Positions 58,098-64,000 of a stretch of DNA of 64,000 bases are shown here, piece by piece (the stretch's first letter is position 1; each line of letters opens with the position of its first letter). The stretch spans positions 434,001-498,000 of the forward strand of contig NZ_JAVRHK010000002.1 in the NCBI RefSeq assembly GCF_031846585.1. Reading direction: 5' to 3'. Origin of the DNA: Autumnicola musiva (GTDB lineage: Bacteria > Bacteroidota > Bacteroidia > Flavobacteriales > Flavobacteriaceae). Made by a program: the position numbers and the translations under genes. Below the pieces are notes generated by a model. It saw only the letters and a list, made by a program, of their open reading frames with translations, had not been told where the DNA came from and did no database searches.

Positions 58098-59264
58098 ATG
58101 GCTTTTGATAATCAATATCCTTCAGTACAAGATTTGCGGAAAAAAGCAAAGGAGCGCATGCCGGCTTTTGCTTTTGAATATCGAGGCTGTAATGAAGATG
58201 TGAATATTACCAGAAATACAGCGGAGATTAGGGAGGTGCAGCTGGAACCACGATATCTTCGGAATTATAGAGAAAGCTCCACTAAAACAAGTATTTTGGG
58301 AATGGAGTTCGATGCTCCCTTTGGAATTGCTCCTGTAGGTTTACAGGGATTAATGTGGCGCAATTCACCACAAATTCTGTCAAAAGCGGCTTATAAGCAC
58401 AATATTCCTTTCATTTTAAGTACGGTGACTACTATGGATATTGAAGAAGGGAGCAGGATTACAGATGGTAGAGCCTGGTTTCAATTATACAACCCGGTTC
58501 AGGATGAGGTTAGGAATGATATTTTGAAACGAGCCAGCGATGCCGGATGTCCGGTGTTAATTTTACTTTGTGACGTTCCTACTTTTGGCTATCGGCCAAA
58601 GGATATAAGAAATGGTCTGGCACTTCCGCCAAAGATGTCTGCTAAGAACATTCTTCAGATACCCGGAAAGCCAATCTGGGCTTTTAATACGCTGAAATAT
58701 GGTCATTCAACTTTTGAAAACCTGAAATCCTATACCCCGGAAGGGTTAAACCTGAAGCAATTGGGACGATTTATGGATAAAACCTTTTCCGGCAGGTTGA
58801 ATGAAGATCTGATAAAACCTATTCGGGATAAATGGAAAGGTAAATTAATATTAAAAGGTGTCGCTTCGGAAAGAGATACAAAGGATGCCATAAGAATGGG
58901 ATTCGATGGGATAATTGTTTCCAATCATGGAGGCAGACAATTGGACGCCGGGGAATCTACTATTAAATCTCTGCAAAGTATTGCGGGTAAGCATTGTGAT
59001 CAGATTGAAATAATGATGGATAGCGGACTGCGATCCGGTCCGGATATTGCCCGCGCAATAGCCTGCGGTGCAAAATTTACATTCATGGGTAGATCATTCA
59101 TGTATGGTGTGGGAGCATTGGGAAACAAAGGTGGTGACCATACTATCAGCATGATGAAAACCCAGTTTAAACAGGTGATGGAACAGCTGTGCTATGACCG
59201 TGTAGAATATTTACCAAAACATTTAGTAAGACAAAATGAGATAATTTCAAAGCTTGAAATTTAG
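58098..59264 (+). CDS. FMN-dependent alpha-hydroxy acid (L-lactate) dehydrogenase
   Basis: 388-aa TIM barrel of the LldD/glycolate oxidase family. FMN and substrate motifs: PFGIAPVGLQGLM, GRAWFQLYNP, LILKGVAS, then the catalytic histidine in SNHGGRQLD near residue 277 and DSGLRSGPDIARA, GRSFMYGVGA. It oxidises lactate, the second product of the oxidative fucose pathway, to pyruvate. The start overlaps the ancestral stop of the permease by one base, so it belongs to the same operon. Intact. Confidence 0.92.
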   Translation: MAFDNQYPSVQDLRKKAKERMPAFAFEYRGCNEDVNITRNTAEIREVQLEPRYLRNYRESSTKTSILGMEFDAPFGIAPVGLQGLMWRNSPQILSKAAYKHNIPFILSTVTTMDIEEGSRITDGRAWFQLYNPVQDEVRNDILKRASDAGCPVLILLCDVPTFGYRPKDIRNGLALPPKMSAKNILQIPGKPIWAFNTLKYGHSTFENLKSYTPEGLNLKQLGRFMDKTFSGRLNEDLIKPIRDKWKGKLILKGVASERDTKDAIRMGFDGIIVSNHGGRQLDAGESTIKSLQSIAGKHCDQIEIMMDSGLRSGPDIARAIACGAKFTFMGRSFMYGVGALGNKGGDHTISMMKTQFKQVMEQLCYDRVEYLPKHLVRQNEIISKLEI

Positions 59265-59323
59265 AAGTTCTAATGTGGTTTTAGAGTAAAAATTGACATC
59301 AAGGTTTATAATACATAAGTATC

Positions 59324-60601
59324 GTGAATGAATTAACATCCCATCGTATGACAGAGCAGCTGTCTGATATCATTTTCAATAGAACTGATGTTAACGAGTT
59401 TAGTAAAGTCAAAAGGAAACGACTTCGTCAGTATCATGAAATAATTGTTTCCCTTTATAATAATGGATCCCTTTCCCTATCAGAAATGAGTGATAAATTG
59501 GGGATAAGTGTTCCTACCATAACAAATACCGCAAATTCTTTACTTGAACATAATATCTTAAAAAAGACTGGTACAGGCGAATCAAATGGGGGCAGGCGGC
59601 CGGAAGTATATGGACTAGTTGAAAATTTGTTCTATACCTTAAATGTTCATTTTGAAGACTCCAGAGTGCGAATTGTTTTATTAAACAGTCTTCGGAAAGT
59701 AATAGAGTCTGCCGAAATGGAATACAATGGTAAGAACTCTCCCAGTTCAATGATACAAGCTATATACAAACAAGTAGATCAAATTTTCAAAACATTTAAA
59801 CTTCCCTTTGATAAAGTATTAGGAATTAGTGTTATAATGCCAGGTTTAATTAATTCAGAAGAAGGAAAGAACTATACCTATTATCTAAATGAAGATGTAA
59901 CACAATCATTGGAAAAGAAATTTGAATCAAAATTTGATCTACCAGTAATCATAATGAATGATGTAAAAAGCTGTACGATCGCAGAATTTGTTCTAGGCAA
60001 GGCCAAAAATAAGCTTAACGCTCTTGTTATTTCAATGAATTGGGGAATAGGACTTGGGATAATAATGGGTGGTAAAATGCAATGGGGTAAAAACGGATTT
60101 TCAGGAGAATTTGGTCATATTCCGGTTCAGGAATTCGGGAAATTATGCCATTGTGGTAAGAGAGGATGTCTGGAAACTGAAGCTTCAGGTGAAGCGCTGG
60201 TTAAAAACGTCAGAAAGGAATTAAAAAATGGCCAGTTTTCCATAATCAATATGGATGGGAAAAAGATAGAAGATGTTAATCTTGATTCAATAATTGATGC
60301 GGCGAAAAAAGGAGATCAATTCGCAATAGATTGTATTTCGAAGGTTGGAGAGAACCTTGGGAAAGGTGTGGCAGTTTTGATACAGTTATTTAACCCCGAA
60401 TCAATAATTATTCACGGCGTTTTTGCTGAAACCAAACAATTTATAACCACTCCAATGATGCAATCATTAAACACGCAATGTATGATGCAGCTTGTAGATC
60501 AAACTGAGTTTGAATTGTCTGATTTAGGCGCCGATTCTCCTGTTTTAGGAGGTTCAATTGCTATAGTTGATAAATTTTTCAATAAAACATACGAATTATA
60601 A
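59324..60601 (+). CDS. ROK-family transcriptional regulator (NagC/XylR type)
   Basis: 425 aa, GTG start. N-terminal winged helix-turn-helix (about 40-90: LSLSEMSDKLGISVPTI). Sugar-kinase-like ROK body: WGIGLGIIMGG near residue 240, the HIPV metal histidine and the zinc cluster CHCGKRGCLETEASG near 275. It would sense an amino sugar and control the NagB-type gene that starts 10 bp downstream. A TAAGTATC octamer, complement of part of the direct repeat before the UxaA-like gene, abuts its start codon. Intact. Confidence 0.9.
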   Translation: MNELTSHRMTEQLSDIIFNRTDVNEFSKVKRKRLRQYHEIIVSLYNNGSLSLSEMSDKLGISVPTITNTANSLLEHNILKKTGTGESNGGRRPEVYGLVENLFYTLNVHFEDSRVRIVLLNSLRKVIESAEMEYNGKNSPSSMIQAIYKQVDQIFKTFKLPFDKVLGISVIMPGLINSEEGKNYTYYLNEDVTQSLEKKFESKFDLPVIIMNDVKSCTIAEFVLGKAKNKLNALVISMNWGIGLGIIMGGKMQWGKNGFSGEFGHIPVQEFGKLCHCGKRGCLETEASGEALVKNVRKELKNGQFSIINMDGKKIEDVNLDSIIDAAKKGDQFAIDCISKVGENLGKGVAVLIQLFNPESIIIHGVFAETKQFITTPMMQSLNTQCMMQLVDQTEFELSDLGADSPVLGGSIAIVDKFFNKTYEL

Positions 60602-60611
60602 ACTTACTGAG

Positions 60612-62565
60612 ATGAGCAGATTAAATTTTGTTGAAGAAACAAGGTATGAACGTCTTAAACTAACGGTATTTGAAGACAAAGAAACAGCTTCTGAAGCTGT
60701 AGCTCTGCGAATAGCTAACTTGATAGATGAACGGAAAGAACAGGGTAGGACCTGCGTTCTAGGCCTTGCAACCTGAACAACTCCGGTTCCGATTTATAAA
60801 GAATTAGTTCGTTTACATAAAAAAGAAAATTTAAGCTTTGATAGTGTCATAACTTTCAATCTGGATGAATATTATCCTATGAATCTTACAGGGGTATCCA
60901 AAGTCATGTTCGCTTCATGAATAAAAATCTATTTAATCATATTGACATAAAACGTGAGAACATTCATATCCCAGATGGACAGTTGAAGTTTAAGGAAATT
61001 CCTGCTTATTGTCTTGCTTAGGAAAATTTAATCAATCATTATGGGGCTTTTGATCTTCAAATTTTGGGAATTGGAAGAACAATTCATATAGGTTTCAATG
61101 AGCCTGGTTCAGCACCTAATTCGGGAACCCGATTGGTTACTCTTGATGATCTTACCAGAAGCGATGCAGCAAGAGACTTTGGCGGAAAAGAAAATGTTCC
61201 AAGAAAGCTATTACCATGGGTATAGGAACAATTTTAAAAGCTAAAGAAATTATTCTCCTGGCCTGGAGTCAAAAAAAGGCTCCTATTATAAAAGAGGCTG
61301 TTGAAGGTAAAGTCTCAGGCGAAGTGCCGGCCACCTATCTGCAATTGACAGACAATGTAGAATTTATCGTAGATAAGGATGCGGCTGGCCACAAACCTTA
61401 CAAGATTTGACACGCCCTGGCTGGTAAAAGATTGTAACTGGAATTCAGGATTAGTTAAGAAAGCCGTCATCTGGCTTTCCAATAAAGTTGGAAAATCTAT
61501 CTTAAAACTCACAGAAGCAGATTATAATTCTAATGGAATGGCTAAATTAATTACATCTGTAGGATCTGCTTACGATATTAACTTAAAAGTTTTTAATCAG
61601 CTACAACATACCATAACGGGCTGGCCAGGCGGAAAACCTAATGCAGATGATTCGCAGAGACCGGAAAGAGAATTTCCGCATCAAAAAAGATCTTTAATAT
61701 TTAGTCCCCATCCGGATGATGACGTAATTTCCATGGGGGGTACTTTTATATGATTGGTAGACCAGGGGCATGATGTTTATGTTGCCTATCAAACTTCAGG
61801 TAACACAGCGGTTTGGAACAGTGATGTTCTTAGATATATGGAATTCGCCATCGATTTTGATAAAAGTATTGGTCTCAATTCCACTGAAATTAAAGAACAA
61901 TATGAAGAAATGAAGTTGTTTTTTAATTCTAAAAAACCCAATCAGGTTGATTTAAAATCTGTTTTAAATGTCAAAGACTTTATTCGCAAAAGTGAGGCTT
62001 GCGCGGCAGCACGCTACACGGGTTTAAAAGATGAAAATATTCATTTTATGGAGTTACCGTTTATGAAACCGGGAAAATAATTAAAAACCCTCCAAAAAAT
62101 GAAGATGTAGCACAAACTGTTGAGCTGCCCCAATCTATCAAACCTAATCAGATTTTTGCTGCAGGAGATTTTCAGGACCCCCACGGTACTCATATAGTTT
62201 GTTTTAAAATTATTTTAAAGGCATTGCAGGAATTAATAAATGAAGAGTGGGTAAAGGATTGCTGGCTATGGATGTATAGATGTGCCTGGCAGGAACTTCA
62301 AATTAATGAAATTGAAATGGCAGTTCCACTTTCACCCCAAGAGGTAGAACGCAAAAGAAATGCAATTTTTCAGCATACGTCTCAAAAAAATAAATCCATT
62401 TTTACAGGTGATGACGAAAGGGAATTCTCGGTGAGAGCTTATGAAAGAAACAAAGAGACTGCCGTTAATTACCATAAGCTTGGTTTGGTAAATTACGAAG
62501 TTATGGAAGCATTTGTAAAATTGCCTATAGAAGAAGTAGAAAAGAAATTAAAAGAAATTTCCTAA
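60612..62565 (+). pseudogene. nagB: NagB-PIG-L fusion (glucosamine-6-phosphate deaminase type), multiply disrupted
   Basis: Bacteroidota NagB enzymes carry a C-terminal PIG-L-like deacetylase domain (about 640 aa). Both parts are recognisable here across frames: RCVLGLAT-type loop, FNLDEYYPM, FGGKENVPR, MGIGTILKAKEIIL, TGWPGGKPNADDSQRPE, then SPHPDDDVISMGGTFI and FQDPHGTH. Stops: TGA at 60774 (GGA expected), TAG at 61019 (CAG expected), TGA at 61751 (CGA expected). Frameshifts near 60900, 61207, 61380 and 62065. Nonsense substitutions plus indels show true decay. It ends 7 bp before the convergent AraC gene. Confidence 0.9.
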
Positions 62566-62571
62566 AAAGTA

Positions 62572-63411
62572 TCAGTTGTATAAATATTCTGATGGAGTTT
62601 GGCCCTTGTTTTTTTTAAATATTCTGTTGAAATAAGAAAGATTGTTATAGCCTGATTTAAAACAGGCCATTGATATCACATTTTTGGTTTTCTCTAATTT
62701 CAGAATTTTACAGGCTCGATTAATTCGTATTTCATTTAAGTAGGTGATGTAAGTTTTGCCGGTTTTTTGTTTGAAAAACCGGCAAAAAGCGCTTTTGTTC
62801 ATTCCTATTAAAGAGGCAACTGTATTTAGATCGATTTCCTGATCAAAATTACTCATTGTGTAGTCATTAATCTGCTTTATACGTTCATCTTTTATATCAT
62901 AATTTTTTATACAATTGATGCCACCTAGTTTAGAATATCCACTATTGGTATCTAATTCGTTTAAAATGGCCAGAGTGTGCAGCGTGCAGGCATTAGGGGA
63001 TTTATCGACTAAATCTAGCAGTTGTTTTTTAATTAATTTACTTGGAAATTGCTTGAATTTTAAACCATACTTAGAATTAGAGATAATTTCATCTAAAAAT
63101 CCAAATTCGTTCTCTACCCTTGATAGTTTCTTTAAAAAATCTGGATTAAGGTATAGGATAAGTGCTTCTGAATCATAATCAAGCTCTGCATCACTTCTGA
63201 AAACGTGTGGCAGGTTTGATCCTAAAAGAAAGAGATCACCTTCATTAAATTCTCCAATGTAATCTCCAATTAAAGTAACTCCCTTGCCTTTTTTGATATA
63301 AACAAATTCCAACTCCGGGTGGTAGTGCCACAGATCTAGGAATCTTTTCTGTTTATGCATTAAACATTTTACATTGCTATAAATATCCTTGTGTAAAAGT
63401 TGTAATTTCAT
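62572..63411 (-). CDS. AraC-family transcriptional regulator
   Basis: 279 aa. N-terminal cupin sensor (WHYHPELEFVYIKKGKG near residue 30, then GDLFLLGSNLPHVF). C-terminal double helix-turn-helix: VASLIGMNKSAFCRFFKQKTGKT near 215 and ISMACFKSGYNNLSYFNRIFKK near 250, ending GQTPSEYL. Divergent from the SusC-type gene with a 305-bp shared promoter region, and convergent with the NagB-type pseudogene. It probably activates the fucose/polysaccharide genes in response to a sugar. Intact. Confidence 0.92.
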   Translation of the reverse strand: MKLQLLHKDIYSNVKCLMHKQKRFLDLWHYHPELEFVYIKKGKGVTLIGDYIGEFNEGDLFLLGSNLPHVFRSDAELDYDSEALILYLNPDFLKKLSRVENEFGFLDEIISNSKYGLKFKQFPSKLIKKQLLDLVDKSPNACTLHTLAILNELDTNSGYSKLGGINCIKNYDIKDERIKQINDYTMSNFDQEIDLNTVASLIGMNKSAFCRFFKQKTGKTYITYLNEIRINRACKILKLEKTKNVISMACFKSGYNNLSYFNRIFKKNKGQTPSEYLYN

Positions 63412-63598
63412 AATAAATCACTCTTATTTAAGATAAATTTAAGGTAAAAAGTAATTTCATTCAATGAAAATATTAAAGAAATTTTTAAACAAATTAAAAT
63501 TTGTTTAAAAATAAGCTTTTATGATAATTATTTTAATATGTAAGATTACCTTTTGATGAAGTTATGCGATAAATAAAGTTTTTTTTCAAAAATTTTCA

Positions 63599-63629
63599 TT
63601 TTGCAAATATTGTTCAAAGGATTGCAAAA
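63599..63629. promoter_or_regulatory. Candidate AraC operator upstream of the SusC-type gene
   Basis: TTTTGCAA (63599) and TTGCAAAA (63622) form an inverted pair; the TTGCAA cores are also direct repeats spaced 21 bp, the spacing used by AraC-type operators. The left part continues as the 14-mer shared with 50156. It lies in the 305-bp divergent gap, 88-118 bp before the SusC-type start. No matching -33/-7 boxes were assigned. Confidence 0.35.
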
Positions 63630-63716
63630 TTAAGCATCTACCTCGCCATTTTTTAATTTTAAATTTGATGTAACAAAACGTTAAAAGATATTTAATGTTC
63701 GCTAGCTATTAATCTT

Positions 63717-64000
63717 ATGAGAAAATTTTATTTTTATATGTTTTTGCTTTTATCCTTAAATGTGATGAAAGCTCAACAACAAGAAATTACAGTAAGTGGA
63801 AATGTTACCGGTAACGATACTGGGATTCCGGTCCCGGGAGTCAACGTAATTGAAAAAGGTACTTCTAATGGTGTTATTACGGATTTTGACGGAAATTACA
63901 GCATTGAAGTTTCTCCCGATGCTGTATTGGAGTTCAGTTTTGTGGGTTATAAAACTCTGGAGATTCCAGTAAATAATCAAACAGAACTGAATGTAACTCT
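63717..64000 (+). CDS. SusC/RagA-type TonB-dependent receptor, N-terminus (3' partial)
   Basis: Cut by the window end after 94 codons. Signal peptide (FYMFLLLSLNVMKAQ) then the carboxypeptidase-regulatory-like domain: VSGNVTGNDTGIPVPGVNV, EKGTSNGVITDFDGNYSIEV and LEFSFVGYKTLEI. This is the usual start of SusC-like outer-membrane glycan importers and predicts a SusD partner downstream. Divergent from the AraC gene, so probably its target. Confidence 0.9.
   Translation, partial: MRKFYFYMFLLLSLNVMKAQQQEITVSGNVTGNDTGIPVPGVNVIEKGTSNGVITDFDGNYSIEVSPDAVLEFSFVGYKTLEIPVNNQTELNVT

Noticed and set aside
60774..61753. In-frame TGA codons in the NagB-like gene as selenocysteine or recoding.
   Set aside because: A TAG and several frameshifts occur in the same gene, and the TGA sites fall at Gly and Arg positions, so this is decay.

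Overview
The window looks like a chromosomal segment of a marine-type flavobacterium (Bacteroidota, Flavobacteriaceae). The supporting signs are AT-rich intergenic DNA, a type IX secretion (T9SS) C-terminal sorting domain, a SusC/RagA-type receptor with its carboxypeptidase-regulatory-like N-terminus, a lipoprotein-rich RND efflux operon, an M16 lipoprotein protease and an IS1595-type remnant. I cannot name the genus from sequence alone. No rRNA, tRNA or CRISPR array was seen.

Region 1 (1-19.1 kb, all + strand) is an exopolysaccharide/capsule cluster. It holds a Wzc-like co-polymerase/BY-kinase (5' cut off by the window edge), a Wzx-like flippase, a Wzy-like polymerase, seven GT-B (GT4-like) glycosyltransferases, two GT2 enzymes, two small DxD-type transferase-like proteins, a sugar-nucleotide epimerase and a WcaF-like acetyltransferase. 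It also holds an unusual pair: a HAD phosphatase-like protein next to a UbiA-like membrane protein. The initiating phosphoglycosyltransferase and Wza-type exporter are not in view and are probably upstream.

Region 2 (19.3-25.7 kb, - strand) is a three-gene cell-surface operon: a small T9SS-sorted protein, a 930-aa protein built of near-identical 63/77-aa repeats, and a 1019-aa LamG/FlgD-like/propeller protein.

Region 3 (26-45 kb) is ordinary chromosome: a luciferase-like monooxygenase, MATE and YihY membrane proteins, a DUF4126/zinc-ribbon protein, PhzF, a fatty acid hydroxylase-like protein, a complete RND tripartite pump, a GH3-family adenylating-type enzyme and a two-domain M16 lipoprotein protease. 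All long genes here and in regions 1-2 are intact.

Region 4 (45.3-64 kb) is strikingly different. It contains remnants of glycogen phosphorylase and an IS1595 transposase, an intact vanadium haloperoxidase, and then a + strand L-fucose/amino-sugar catabolic locus: Na+/solute symporter, UxaA-like dehydratase, two SDRs, an FAH-family hydrolase, a GH29 fucosidase lipoprotein, a DUF718 mutarotase, a FucP permease, an FMN-dependent lactate dehydrogenase, a ROK regulator and a NagB-PIG-L fusion. A convergent AraC regulator and a divergent SusC-like receptor follow. Together these spell out an oxidative (non-phosphorylating) L-fucose pathway to pyruvate plus lactate, but at least seven of the genes carry frameshifts or nonsense codons. 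The locus appears to be decaying, while GH29, mutarotase, lactate dehydrogenase, ROK and AraC remain open.
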